Position numbers and translations under genes: made by a program. A model generated the notes under the pieces. It was given only the letters and a program-made list of their open reading frames with translations. It did not search any database and was not told where the DNA came from. Below, one piece after another: positions 1 through 10,700 of a stretch of 64,000 bases of DNA; position 1 is the stretch's first letter; each line of letters begins with the position of its first letter. Source of the DNA: Phascolarctos cinereus (taxonomy: Eukaryota; Chordata; Mammalia; Diprotodontia; Phascolarctidae); contig NW_018344015.1 of NCBI RefSeq assembly GCF_002099425.1, positions 11,552,501 through 11,616,500 of the forward strand, given 5' to 3'.

Positions 1-1999
1 ATATTTTCTTTGACTTTTAGAATGAGAGCCATGTTGAAGTAACACGATGTGAAGTTATAATTTTATGGGGAATCTGGAAAATAGGTCAGCTGAGTGCAGC
101 AATGTATTCAAAACATCAGCAGGATTAAGTTACCTACAAGGTGTATAACATTTCTGCTGAATAAGAAAATCCTTCTGCATCAACAGAAACTATCTTGCTT
201 TTTATTAAAACTGTAGTATTTCCTCTCTGAGAGAAGGCCATATTCATTACTTGACAATTCATTATATTTTGATAGTTTAAAAATAGCTTATGGTAGAGAC
301 ATACATTCAGACACAACTGTTTTAATAAGCATATTCTGTTTTGGTAGGGTGAAGAATTCTATGTGTGTGTCATATAGTATTTATATAATTATGATATTTA
401 AACTTCAATATATTACCACATTCTATTTCAATATAGTAAAAAAAGGATAGGATTTCCCTTTCAAGTTTTCCAAGAACAGTGAATTATTTAAATACAAACT
501 AAGTAAAATGCGTCCACTACATATGATATTAAATGCATTATACAACTGAATTAAAATCTAATCTTTTGCTTGTATATGGGGGAATTCAGCAAATTATTGG
601 TCTCTGTCAAGTATCATCCATGATTCCTTTTATGAAACAAGCTAAGGTGATACAAGAAGTGCCCTTGGATTGCTAGTCTGGCTTGGTATTTTAAAAATGA
701 AATGCAATATTCTGCAATGGTTGACTAACCAGGAGAACTTCAATTTGATGATCAAGTATATATCATATCAGGGTGGTGTTTTGTTTTTTAATTTCATTCT
801 CATTTGCTCTTCAATCTCAGCTTGGCTTGTGCTTAATTACAGAGAACTACATCTCACTGTTTTCTTACCTTCAGCATTCCAATATATTGCAGTTGTACAA
901 ACAAGTGTATCATTAATAAGGATATTGATATTTAATGGTCGCTTTTTAACATTCATATTGTTTTATCCTAACAACAAGCCTGGAAGGCAGGTGCTATTAA
1001 GTGCTGAATATTAAAATTTTTAATTATACTATTCAGATACTAGTATAAATATACATATTTATTATTCATATATAATGAATATAATATATTGCCTTCTTGA
1101 ATGGATTGCTTTGAACTATTTATCATAAATATAAGCAGCCAATCATTTCAGGGATTTTTTTTTTGGAAATAAATAGTAGAACATTCCTTTCTGTGGCATT
1201 CTTTGTCTTGTTTTTATAGTGTCTGTGTGCAGACTTTTACTTGATTTTACAATGTATTTCTTGATAACTGCCACACTTTTATATATTAGTGATGATTTTA
1301 TTTAGAAATGCATTTTTTCTTGTTATTTTGATACACCCTGAATACTAACATGAAACCACAAGCATTATTCCATTAATGTGGAACACCTAATGTAGCCTTA
1401 CTATAACATGATTTTAGTTTTCCTTTTTAATAGTATGCAACCTATTTGCAGGCTGGCATTTAAACTGAATCAATCAAAAAGACAAAGAAAAAAATGGGAA
1501 AAATAAAAGAGATCTCATTTCCTTCTGAAACCCAGAATGAAGACAAACTACATGACAAAACAAGCTACAACAGATGTAGGGAACTGTTAATAGACATCCC
1601 AGCATCCAATTAGTCAACATTGAGAGAACATGCCACTATTGAGTGGGTTCCAAAAAACCCAAGAAATTAAAAAATAGAATCTTGCTGTAAAAGAAAGCCA
1701 ACAAAAGTTCCCAAGTCTGTCCAACAGCAGAAACAGCCTTTTCCAAGCATGTTGATTAAGCAAGAAAGGAGGAAAGATATAAAAGAATTGATCATAAATA
1801 GAAAGGTTATAAACAGAATGAGGCAATCTTGAAGGGCAAAAATGAGGCATTAGAAAACACTGGGAATACCCAAGGTGTTTTGACAGCAGCTTCTTCCTAC
1901 ACCAATGAGTGTAGCCCATTCCCATGGGTACAAGAAGCAGCTTTTCTACTCAAAACCAAATCTAAGAAATATTTTTTTTCTCATTAATCTGGTTCCACC
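1..1999. other. AT-rich sequence without recognised gene or repeat
   Basis: No repeat consensus, exon or RNA gene is recognised here. The open frames, up to 114 codons at 670-1014, resemble no family I know and have no splice or promoter context. A lysine-rich interrupted frame at 1493-1960 is listed separately. Confidence 0.5.
1493..1960 (+). other. Lysine-rich, interrupted reading frame; possible decayed pseudogene
   Basis: One plus-strand frame begins with ATG at 1493 and reads MGKIKEISFPSETQNEDKLH, then continues through this interval with protein-like, lysine- and glutamine-rich composition but several interruptions. I do not recognise the protein. Chance in A-rich DNA is a serious alternative, since A-rich sequence naturally gives Lys-rich frames. 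No poly-A tail or target duplication was seen that would prove retroposition. Confidence 0.15.
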
Positions 2000-2092
2000 C
2001 TATGTGTGTAATTTATCCAGTTTAGAAAGTAAGCTTCTTAAGGTCAGTGATTGTTTTGTCTTTTTGTTCTAGAAATTTAATAAATGCTAGCA
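2000..2092 (+). mobile_element. L2-type LINE, 3' end fragment
   Basis: The segment follows the conserved L2 3' terminus: a 'taagcttcttaagg' block, a T-rich 'ttgtctttttgt' stretch and 'aataaatgctag' at the end. It is heavily diverged and truncated at its 5' side. Confidence 0.5.
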
Positions 2093-2218
2093 AAAGAAGT
2101 ACAACTATATGCTAGAGAGTGAAAAGACAAGTTTTCTTCACCCTAACCTAATCAGAACACATCTAGAGGATTGAAAACAATTTTTGGTGTCAGATTTAAG
2201 GAGGCACATTTATAAGGA

Positions 2219-2432
2219 GGGTTGATAGAAAGTTGTCCTCAGAGTCAGGAAGAGCTATGTTCAAATCCCACCACTAACATATCCTATCTTGTAAAAGTTA
2301 CTAAATTTCTCAGTTCCCTATGAAATTCACTAAAACCTCAAGTTTCAGACAAGGTAATGTTGATCTGCTTTAGTAAGGGAGTTTCCTCACCTTGGGGGGT
2401 CCTTATAGCAGTGGCATTACTGGTTTGGTCCT
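2219..2432 (+). mobile_element. WSINE-type marsupial tRNA-derived SINE
   Basis: The 5' half has the CORE-SINE tRNA-derived pattern 'cagagtcaggaagag' then 'gttcaaatccc' (a B-box-like site). The 3' half carries 'agtaagggagtttcctcacc', a block I associate with WSINE-type marsupial elements. The copy is diverged. The family name is from memory. Confidence 0.6.
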
Positions 2433-2582
2433 TATCATCATTCATAAACTGTAGCGTCCAGAGAGGGATGAGTAGGATGTAAGGGGTCTGGAGATCATGT
2501 GGCACAAGATCATTGAAAAAGCTGAGTATATTCAGTACTGAGTAGTAAAAATTTAGGAGGCACATGCTAGCACTCTTCAAAC

Positions 2583-2985
2583 ATTTGAAGGAATGTCCTG
2601 TGGAAGTTTTGACTTGTTCTGCTCATCCTTGGAAAACTGAACTAGAAACATTCTATTTCATTATGGGAAGAAAATAGATCTTAGGTAGCAAAAGAAATAT
2701 ATTTATTTGGGCTTTCCTGGCATTTATATCAATTTGTAAACCATTAATTTATCGAGTACCTACTCTATTCTCATCACCCTTTGTATTGGATGGGAGTAGG
2801 AGAGTAGCTTTGCAGAAATACAGGAAACTAAAAAGGAAAAAAAAGTTCCCTATAATTACAGCTGGCCAGAAGTGGAGCAGGCTGGGAATTCAAGTGAAAG
2901 CTGGTTGATTGATCCCTTGTTCGACGGGCTGTAGGGAGATCCGATGGCCTCTAAGGTCCCTTCCAATTCTGCCCTGATAAGTCTG
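2583..2985 (+). mobile_element. CR1/L3 LINE 3' fragments with an inserted L2 end
   Basis: Bases 2583-2690 match the L3 3' region ('tgacttgttctgctc', then an 'aactagaaacatt' block). Bases 2930-2985 match its terminus ('gatggcctctaaggtccctt'). Between them, about 2738-2830, lies sequence resembling an L2 3' end in reverse ('tcgagtacctactct'). An L3 split by an L2 is the simplest reading. Independent fragments are possible. Confidence 0.5.
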
Positions 2986-3039
2986 TATGCATGTACATAT
3001 GTATGTATGTGTGTGTGAGCATGTGTGTATATTTTTCAC

Positions 3040-3345
3040 TAAGTTAAATCTTTTTTTCTCTCCCTCCTATCCAGTACCAAATAGGGAGAGGAAAAAAAGA
3101 AGAAAAATAAAATTTTCATAATTTGTAGAGTAAAAATAAATCCCCTCATTGACTCTGTCCAAATAAATATATGTCTTATTCTGTGACCTGAAGCCATACC
3201 CCACCCCATCAAGATGCATGTGCAGGCTTCATCATTTATCCTCTAGAATCATGAATGGTCATTGGGTTGCTCAGATTTCCTACAAGTTTCAAAGTTCTTT
3301 GTTTTTCCAGTATAATTCTTTGATTCTGTTTCTTCCCTGGGAAAA
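3040..3345 (-). mobile_element. L1 LINE 3' untranslated region fragment, antisense
   Basis: Read on the minus strand this follows the marsupial L1 3' region: a block ending in 'gattctagaggataaatgat', a run toward 'ttttggac'-like sequence, then a purine-rich G-run stretch, seen here as the C/T-rich 3048-3075. No coding part of L1 is attached. Confidence 0.5.
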
Positions 3346-3417
3346 GAGGATTAGTTCAGAGTTGCCTGTGACAAGGTATGATAAGAAATTAAAGTATTTT
3401 ACTGAGGAAGAAGCTTA

Positions 3418-3460
3418 ACACAGGGTTTGCCACACAGTAGACACAAAATTTATTAAGTCA
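3418..3460 (+). mobile_element. L2-like 3' terminus, very short
   Basis: The order 'ttgccacacagtagacac' followed by 'aatttattaag' matches the last bases of L2. It is too short to date or extend. Confidence 0.3.
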
Positions 3461-4400
3461 AGTTATCCTACAAACAAATGTCTAGTAACCTTAATGTAAT
3501 TTTCCTCTAAATAAAATTGTGACTTTTTCTAGCAAATCACAGTTTTTCTAGCATAAAAATTTATCTCTTTCTAACATATCCTGCTGTATATTTGACTGAA
3601 ATGAAATCTAGATGCTAGCCCTTTTTGCCACTTCAGCCTGATGTACTTTCAGACCTTTACCCTATGTGAAACATTCATAACCAAAATGAGAATAGCCTAA
3701 ATTATAAACCCATTTCTAACACCTGGGCCTGGCAGCCTATGCAGTTTATCCTTATCAATAGCTCATTGTACTTAATGGTATTCATTTTAAACAGTCAAAA
3801 GGCCTTTGTGAGGAACCTGGCAATTTGATTGACAATACAGAGGTTTTCCTTCTTCAGCCTTGCTGGATTACTGTCACCCTGCCTGATCTGCATTTTCTCT
3901 CAAAGTTTGCTGTACTCTAGCTTTGTACTAGACAAATAACTCTTTAATTATATCTAGTTCTTTTTCTTCTTCACCTACATGAGTCATGCCCCAAACTAAA
4001 TTGTTAGGTTTGGCAAGCTGACACATCATTTGGTTTCTTCTTTCCCTACCCTTAGTCTCACTCCTTAAGTCCCCTCCAAAATAAAAAAAAGATACTGCCC
4101 TCCCCACAACATTGAGACAGCTCACAAATAAGGGGACTGTTTCTGATATTAGGGATTTAGCTAAAATAGCAACAGAGCTTCCATAGTGAATACGGTTTCA
4201 ACTCAACCTCAGATCTGCCTGGTATTTTTTCATCTTTCTTCATCTTCACACTCCAAATGCTTTCCACCATACCTTGCCTATTCTGGTACATTTATTACTT
4301 CACAAATGTATGCCTTCCTAATGAAATCTGCTTTTACCTATTCTCATTATTTTGAAAACTATAATTTTTTATCCATATTCCAATGAGTCACATTCCAAGA
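3461..4400. other. Sequence without recognised gene or repeat
   Basis: No consensus repeat, exon or RNA gene was recognised. Short open frames on both strands look like chance. Confidence 0.45.
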
Positions 4401-4413
4401 CTCACTGAAAGCT

Positions 4414-4698
4414 CTATGTTTTACCTAAACATCTTATATTAAGATCTCTTCTCCATAGATAGTTTTCTTCCTGTGGCATACCTGTTATTCCCTGTGGTAT
4501 TTGCATGATGTATATGAGTGGGTAGTTTTTGCCCTCACTTCTGTTCTTAGATTTTAAAACCTCTTGAGCAGATTCACAAGTCTTCAAGAAAAACATATTT
4601 TTACCAATCCTAGTCAAATGAATTCCATTCTTAGCAAAGAGCCCATCATTCTTATCAATCTGTGGCCCAGAAATCCAAATTCTGTTTTCAGATACCAT
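4414..4698 (-). pseudogene. Esterase-like remnant, probably CR1/L3 LINE ORF1
   Basis: A 94-codon minus-strand frame contains SGPQIDKNDGLFAKNGIHLT followed by RIGKNMFFLK. This resembles the last block of SGNH/GDSL-type esterases, where a D-x-x-H motif holds the catalytic His; here the Asp position reads Asn (NGIH). CR1-group LINEs are known to encode an esterase domain in ORF1, and L3 fragments occur elsewhere in this window, so an antisense L3 ORF1 fossil is the best guess. Upstream on the minus strand, to about 4990, composition stays protein-like but the frame is broken. The catalytic Ser block is not visible. A chance match or another SGNH source cannot be excluded. Confidence 0.35.
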
Positions 4699-5267
4699 TT
4701 TTTCACCTCACTTCCACTGCCAAAATCTGTCTCTCTCTTCTGAAACACATACCTTCGATTGGGAACAGTCATAAATACGCCACCTTAGGCTTAATTTCTT
4801 GCCCAGGACTCCATCATCCTTAGCAGGGCTTTTTTTTTTTCCTTCTGACAGTTGAATTTCCCTCGTCTGAGTTTTTAGAAGAAGTTACACTTTGTCAGGT
4901 TTAAGTCTCTATAGATTCTCTATCCTTTCCAAGGTACTTTCCATAGGAAGACCATATGATACACATCTGGTTGACTTTGGATTCTTCCCTATCCCCAAAA
5001 CAGAGAGCTGTCAACTACTATCAGTTACCTATTTACTGTTCATGTCCCACAAACAGTGATTCTCCTTTGCCTTTTGAGAGAAATTTTCACTTTCACATTT
5101 TAAAGATTAACTTTTTAAAATGATCACCTTCACTTCCATATGAATTCCTCATGCTTCTTTACTTAACAAGACATCCCTTTTAGAAAAAAAAAATAAACAG
5201 TTCAGAAAAAACTAGCCACATATCAAATGAAGATGACAGGAAAAGAAACAGTTTGTACCTATAGTTA

Positions 5268-5328
5268 CTTAACTCTTGGTAGAGTGCTAGGCCCACAGTA
5301 GGCACTTAATAAATGGTTATTGAGTGAG
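5268..5328 (+). mobile_element. L2 3' terminus
   Basis: The string 'gtgctaggcccacagtag' followed by 'gcacttaataaatgg' is a close match to the L2 3' end. It abuts an antisense L1 fragment on the right. Confidence 0.6.
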
Positions 5329-5650
5329 GGGAATGAGGTTCATTTTCTCTTTTATTTGGAGACAACTTTCAGCATTATAATTAGACAGCATTCAATATTT
5401 TTGCTTATTTCCTTTTTTATTGTACTTTCTTCCATTTCCATTGTCACAGTCATTGGGTATACTGTTTTCCTGGTTTTACCTTCTTCACTGTGCAAACTAT
5501 TCGTACCTCTTCCAGTGCTTCTCTGAATTCTTTATTTTCATCTTTCCTTATAAGGCAATAACATTACATTACATTTACATACCACCAATTTGTTAACCAT
5601 TCCACAATTGATGGGCATAATTGTTATTTTTATTTTTCTCTTAGCACATT
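5329..5650 (-). mobile_element. L1 LINE fragment (end of ORF2 / 3' region), antisense
   Basis: Read in reverse, 5440-5640 follows marsupial L1: 'caattgtggaatggttaaca' then 'atgtaatgtaatgt', an 'attcagagaagcact' block, and sequence leading to 'aaccaggaaaacagtatacc'. The copy is short and diverged, with no poly-A tail. Confidence 0.55.
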
Positions 5651-6514
5651 TTTCCATTCTTTCAAAGAATGTATTTCTCTCTGATTACATTGAGTATGCT
5701 GAGGTATTTCTCCAATACTTTCACCTGTTAAGGGAAACCAGTGCATTTTGTTTTTAGTTGGCACTGGCAGAACCACAAGAATAATGCACTCTCAGCAGAT
5801 CACTGGAAATTTCCCCTTGCCCTCTACACTCACTGGAGCTAAGATACTCAGTCCTCTGTTGTTTTCTCCCTCCTCTTTGATCTAACTCTTGTGGCTTGGC
5901 AAAAGGGCCTGTTCTCCATAGTCTCTGTTGCTGGGGACTCCTGAGGGAGGCTTCTATCTTTAGCTGGCTTTCTCACCTTTCAGTGGGATTTCAATGCCTT
6001 GTCTAGTAACAAGATGGTCCTTTGCCCCTTGGTCTGCTGTGTGTGATCCATAATTAGGATATCCTGCCAAAAATCTAATGTAAAAACAAGCTGTCCTCAG
6101 TCATCAGCAAAAAATAGGTCTTATGAAAAAGAAATCCAGCTTCCAGCCACTTCTGACCTTTTTCTTTTTTTTTCTTTCTGCTCTGACACCTGATCAGACT
6201 TTAGAAACCTTTACTTGTGACTTTCCTCTTTGCTGAAGCCTAGAGGGCCCAAATGGCCCCAGAATAAAAATAAAAAGGTTTTAGCTACAGAGAGTTGTAT
6301 CTATATCTGTATCTCCCCCTTCCTCGTTCCCTCTTTATAGAAAAATTGAAAAGATGATCATATTGTCTAATTGCAGTTAGTTTTTCTCTGACTTCAGGAA
6401 AATTCCACATCAAAGATATTAATAATGCATAGAATACATATAGCGATTATTATAAATAGAATAAATAAGAAAAAGAGATACCTGTTTTCATATATCGGGA
6501 GATAGAGGGATTTG
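5651..6514. other. Unassigned, slightly GC-richer segment
   Basis: From about 5725 to 6290 the base composition is less AT-rich than the flanks, and an 'agaataaaaataaaaagg' stretch with AATAAA lies near 6262. That combination can mark an LTR, but I see no paired ends, target duplication or known family. Confidence 0.3.
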
Positions 6515-6660
6515 CTTTACAAGGGGTCTTCAAGAAAAGGCCATTGTTAAAGCATATTCAGGAGTTGTAGAATGAATGTTAATTCAGGAATGGGTTGGAC
6601 TTTATAATTTAATTAGTTCTTAATAACTCTTCCAAACCCAAGTTTCTGTGTAATAATATT
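6515..6660 (+). mobile_element. CR1/L3 LINE 3' end
   Basis: The segment follows the L3 3' terminus: 'aggggtcttcaagaaaaggc', then 'aggaatgggttggacttta', then a degenerate end. It is diverged and 5'-truncated. Confidence 0.5.
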
Positions 6661-7209
6661 TTGACTCTTCAAATTTCCTTATTCATTGAAAAAAAGGGCA
6701 ATATTTGCAAGCCTATTACTTTCTAAAATGTTTAGGCAGAAATCATGGGGAAATTTTAAGGAAAATACCTAGTTACTAGATTCAGGTAGCTCTTCACCTC
6801 AAAGATTAAATAACAGCTCCTCCTTTTGATATTCAAGGCCCTTCACAAACTACCTCTAACCCACCTTTCTGGTAGTATTATACTTAACCTCCTTCACACT
6901 ATTTATAGTCTAGCCAAAATTCCCTTATCCTCACACAAAGAATTCAACTTTGTGTCTCCATGGTTTTCCCTGTACCCATAATTTACACATTTTATAATCC
7001 CTACTTTCCTTCAAAGCTCAATTCAAATGTTATCTCCTACATAGGGCCTTCACAGATTCCCCCAAATTTGCTGACACGCGCACATGCACATATGTGTGCA
7101 CACGCAAACACACACACACATCACATTGTATTTATTTTGTACACCTGTATATTTATACTCTTTCAGTTAAACATTGCAAGCTCCTTGAGGGGAAGTGTAA
7201 AGACCTACA

Positions 7210-7632
7210 GGGCAGCTATGGCATAGTAGATAGAGTAACAGGCCTGGAGTCAGGCAGATTCATCTTCCTGTTTTCAAATCTGTCCTCGGACACTTACTAG
7301 CTGTATGACCCTAGGTAAGTCACTTAACCCAGTTTGCTTCAGTTTCCTCATCTGAAAACTGAGCTGTAGAAGGGAATGACAAGGGACAGCTAAGAGGCAA
7401 AGTGTATAAGATCTGGCCTTGAAGTGGGCCTGAGTTCAAATCCAGCCTCACACAAATGACACTTACTAGTTGTGTGGGCCCTGGGCAAGTCACTTTACCC
7501 CAACTGCCTCACCAAAAGGCAAAAAAAAAAAAAAAGAAAAAAAAGAAGAGAGTGACAAACCATTTCAATATCTTTGCCAAGAAAACTCCAAGAGGGGTCA
7601 TGAAAAGTCACACAGGACTGAATAACTAAAAG
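7210..7632 (+). mobile_element. MAR1-type SINE, split by a younger SINE
   Basis: The head at 7210-7382 has 'gggcagctatggcatag', 'ggcctggagtcagg' and the CORE segment 'cagtttcctcatctgaaaac'. The tail at 7559-7632 has 'ccatttcaatatctttgcca' and ends 'gactgaataacta', the BovB/RTE-like 3' tail of MAR1 elements. The break at 7382 is an insertion flanked by a 15-bp duplication. Confidence 0.85.
7383..7543 (+). mobile_element. Poly-A SINE nested in MAR1
   Basis: It starts 'gggacagctaagaggc' and runs through 'cctgagttcaaatcc' (B-box-like) and 'gggcaagtcactttacccca', then ends in an A-rich tail. It is flanked by AGAAGGGAATGACAA (7368-7382) and AGAAGAGAGTGACAA (7544-7558), a 15-bp target duplication matching at 13 of 15 bases. 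The poly-A tail and duplication length fit L1-type integration. It lacks the RTE-like tail of the host MAR1, so it belongs to the other SINE class (SINE1-like name, from memory). Confidence 0.85.
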
Positions 7633-7725
7633 CTCCTTGAGGGCAGGGACTGCAAAATTTTTGGTTTTATTTTCCTAGGACATTGTACAATGCACTAGCA
7701 AGTGGTTGATATAATGTTAGAAAGG

Positions 7726-9285
7726 CTTTTGAACTTAGCACCATACCTCTCAGTAACCTCTCCCAATTCAAGCTACCATTCCTTAAGCCTTTCTAGCAGG
7801 AGGAGAGAGCTAGTTATTTTTCATTAAAAATTGAGGACATTCATTTTAAGGTAAGGATCACATTCAACTATAATCTAGTATGACAGTTTGATGAACAGAT
7901 TTTTTTAGATAAAGGAATGGAAGTCTTTGTTTTGTCTCTGTGTGTATCCACATATTTGCATGTATGTGTATCTGTGTTTTTTGTGTTGTGGGAAGAATAG
8001 GGAAGGGGAAAAAAAAGGAAGTTGTTTTTTTTCTGTTTTAAGAAAACCACCAATTCTACAACATTGGTATTTGTAAGCTCTAGACAGTCCTAGTGTTAGT
8101 CCCAAAAAATGTATGTATTAAGTGAGAAAGCAAAGCAGAGAAGTAATGGTAGAAAGGGAACCGGGTGAAAAAAAAATAGAAAAACAAAAAACCTTTTCCC
8201 CAATCTTCTCTGCATAAGATCATTTTTCTTTGAAAAACTTAGAATTAAAAACAATGAACTCCACCCCCCTACCAAAACAAACAAACAAAAGGAAAAAAGA
8301 AACAATCCCTTGATTCCTATTCCACACAGCTTCCTCTTTTCCTGGATCTTCATTCCCATGAACAAGGATAAATTTGTAGTGTTTCATGATCTGAGTCAGT
8401 GAGTCCTGGCTATGTGAGTAATATAAGTCTCATATTCACAGAACAAATTACTGATTAGTTCTTTCATTCTGCAAATATCAGATTGAGTGTTGGGTTTGTA
8501 CAGTTTTAAGTACTATAGAAGATAAATGATGTTTAAAATGCGGCCCCTTCCCTCAACAACCTTGCTCATGAGCAATTAGAAAACAAAATTTCTAAGAGCT
8601 GAAAGTTGTCATTAGATACTGAGTTCTCAGCTACACCAAGGGTTTGTGTCAAGGGAAACTTTCCTTAGGCTCTGTGAATTTGGCGGCTTACCATTTAAAA
8701 TTACTCTGCTGTGTGCAGTGCAACATGAGAGGTATAAAAGACCACTAATGCATACTGTTTTAAAGTCTGCTTGCTGAGAAGTAAAAAGACTTATAAGAGA
8801 TTTGATATTTAAAAATTTCCTGTTACTGATAGTAGAGGGGGGTGGGGGGGACAGAAATGTGACAACAATGACATATTCTCTCAGTCTCCTAAATGAGAAG
8901 CATCTGCACTGAGAGGCAAAGTTCCTGAAACAAAGATAATTTGGTTTAATTGTTTGCGTTGTATTCTGGGTGGATGCAGATCATTAAACGTCCCTGATTT
9001 AGTGTATCTGATATCATTAGCCTAGGAAATTAATAGAGAGCTGCACAAGAGCTGCATCATGATGTTTTGTATTGAAGTATAAATATGGTAATACTTGGGT
9101 GGAGAGAAACAAATTTCCACATGAGATAGGATGATAGTTTTGATGCTTTCATGTCTTTGTTCTCCTACTAGTTCCTATGATCTTTTCCAGCAGCCGCCTT
9201 ATATAGAATCCCTGTGATTTGAATTGCAAGTTAAAAAATTGGTATTTAACTTAATTGTTTGACCTGGAAGTTTGAAAATTCTCTC
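7726..9285. other. Repeat-free stretch; right half is a conserved-element candidate
   Basis: No gene or recognised repeat. A/T homopolymer tracts lie at 8015-8040 and 8165-8300. From about 8640 to 9250 the sequence lacks repeats and carries AT-core motifs such as 'gataattt', 'tttaattg', 'cattaaacg' and 'tcattagcctag', which are compatible with a distal enhancer. This is inference from composition only. Confidence 0.35.
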
Positions 9286-9289
9286 CAAT

Positions 9290-10205
9290 TTGATGCAACC
9301 ATTGTTTATTAACTGCCTACCATGTCTAAGGCTGTGCCACATACTAGCATATAAAGAAAAAAATAAAACAATACACACCTACAAGAAACCTACCTTGTAT
9401 TAGGGCCTTATCACATGAATAGAAATAAATAGAGAGTATTTACACTGAGAGAATACTATCAACTGGGGGAAAAATTTGGAGGAGGTAGGACCTGAGCTGA
9501 ATCTTGAAGTAAGATACAGAACTCAAAAGTTAGAGATGAGAAAGGAAATGCTTTCTAGGAATAAAGGAGGGCCCATGGAGAAAGGAGATAGAGTTTCCAG
9601 CATGACAGAACAGCTAATTTTCCAACTTTGATGGAAGGTGGAGTGTAGGAAGGGGAAGAATATGAAATAAGACTTGAAAGGGAGTATCAAAGAGCTTAGA
9701 ACTAAAGAAAAAAACTTAGGGATCATTTAATCTAATTTTATTTTACAGGCTTTAGTGAATGACTTGATTTCACACCAGTGATAAATAAAGGAGTTGAAAT
9801 TTTAATTCCGGACTCTGATGTCCAATACAGAATTCTTTCTATTATGCTATTCTAGAGGTGGAATGTCAGGTTGTGCATTTTATCTTTAAGGTAATAGGGA
9901 TCCCTTGAAGGTTTTTGAACAGGGGAGCGATGCGGTCAGCTCTTATTTAAGGAGATTATTTTGACAACTGTGTTGATGACAGAATGGAAAAGAGAAAGAG
10001 ATCAGAGACAAGAAATACCAGTTAGGAAGCTATTGAAACAATCCAGGAGAAGATAATGAAGGAAAGATAATTTGACTGGTTGAGTTTTAAGTGAAAAGAA
10101 GTGGACAGACGCCAGAGATGTTATGGATATAGGGTCTGAAAAATCTTGGGAATTATTTGGACTGGCAAATGTATGAATTTAGTGACAAATGGAGTGTATA
10201 GAGAC
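9290..10205 (-). mobile_element. L2 LINE, antisense, with nested MIR3
   Basis: Read in reverse this is L2 from the end of ORF2 to the 3' terminus. Plus-strand landmarks are 'tttattaactgcctaccatg' at 9304, 'cctgagctgaatcttgaagt' near 9491, 'ggtttttgaacaggggagcg' near 9910 and 'aggaagctattgaaacaatc' near 10023. A MIR3 interrupts it at about 9690-9855. No long open frame survives. Confidence 0.75.
9690..9855 (-). mobile_element. MIR3-type SINE inside L2
   Basis: The antisense MIR3 order is clear: 'gggatcatttaatctaattt', 'ttttacaggc', 'ttccggactctgatgtcca' and 'attctttctattatgctatt'. The L2 sequence resumes directly afterwards with 'ggtggaatgtcagg', so the MIR3 landed in an existing L2. Confidence 0.65.
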
Positions 10206-10546
10206 AGCATTTGGTAGAATTTGTCTGCTGGAGTCCTTTACTTTCTCTGATTTCCAGGGATTGCTTTTTCCTGTTCATTTGCAAGTTTCCTGTTTTATTT
10301 TTTCTTTTCCTAATTTGTGTGGGTAACATGATTTATAGCCTTCTGCACCTTCCAAGCTGGCAGAAACCTATCAAGTCAAAGTGTGGGTGCCAAAGACTTG
10401 GATTTAATGATCTGTGCACCTCAAGAAGTGGATTCTATGGGACGATAATTGCATAAGTATAATGAGAGATATTTTCAGTACTATGATCTAGAAACTTTGT
10501 TGAACTGTTTGTTGAATTGAATTAATTCATTCTGGGGGTAAGAATC
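10206..10546. other. Sequence without recognised gene or repeat
   Basis: An 81-codon open frame at 10211-10456 resembles nothing known to me. No splice or promoter context. Confidence 0.4.
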
Positions 10547-10700
10547 CCTTACCAATCAATCAATCAACAGTCATTTGAGTGTCATCTGTTGGCAAGGTAT
10601 AACGCTTGACAGGTTCTGTTTTACAAGACATATATGACATGGTCTTAACAATGACTAAAATGATCCCAGTGCTCAGGTGCTTTCCCATAGGCCTATTAAT
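10547..10700 (-). mobile_element. L2 3' end, antisense, diverged
   Basis: It opens with the 'caatcaatcaatcaac' run typical of reversed L2 ends, then a degraded match to 'ctgttggcaaggtataacgc'. Confidence 0.35.

Larger units (their letters stand above)
6790..7725 (+). mobile_element. L2 LINE 3' region, split by a MAR1 SINE
   Basis: Bases 6825-7209 follow the L2 3' segment: 'attcaaggcccttcacaaac', 'cttcaaagctcaattcaaat', 'gggccttcacagattccccc', then the end block 'gcaagctccttgagggg'. The element resumes at about 7630 with 'agctccttgagggcagggac' and runs to about 7725. The interruption is a MAR1 copy. The bases 'aagctccttgaggg' occur on both sides of the MAR1, which fits a target-site duplication of about 14 bp, though some bases between that repeat and the usual MAR1 start are unexplained. 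A (CA)-rich stretch lies at about 7096-7120. Confidence 0.75.

Noticed and set aside
670-1014. 114-codon plus-strand frame
   Set aside because: No recognisable domain, no splice, promoter or poly-A context; expected by chance in a 64-kb window.
7383-7460. Functional tRNA gene
   Set aside because: The B-box-like match belongs to a SINE head; no intact cloverleaf is present. The same holds for the other SINE heads in the window.
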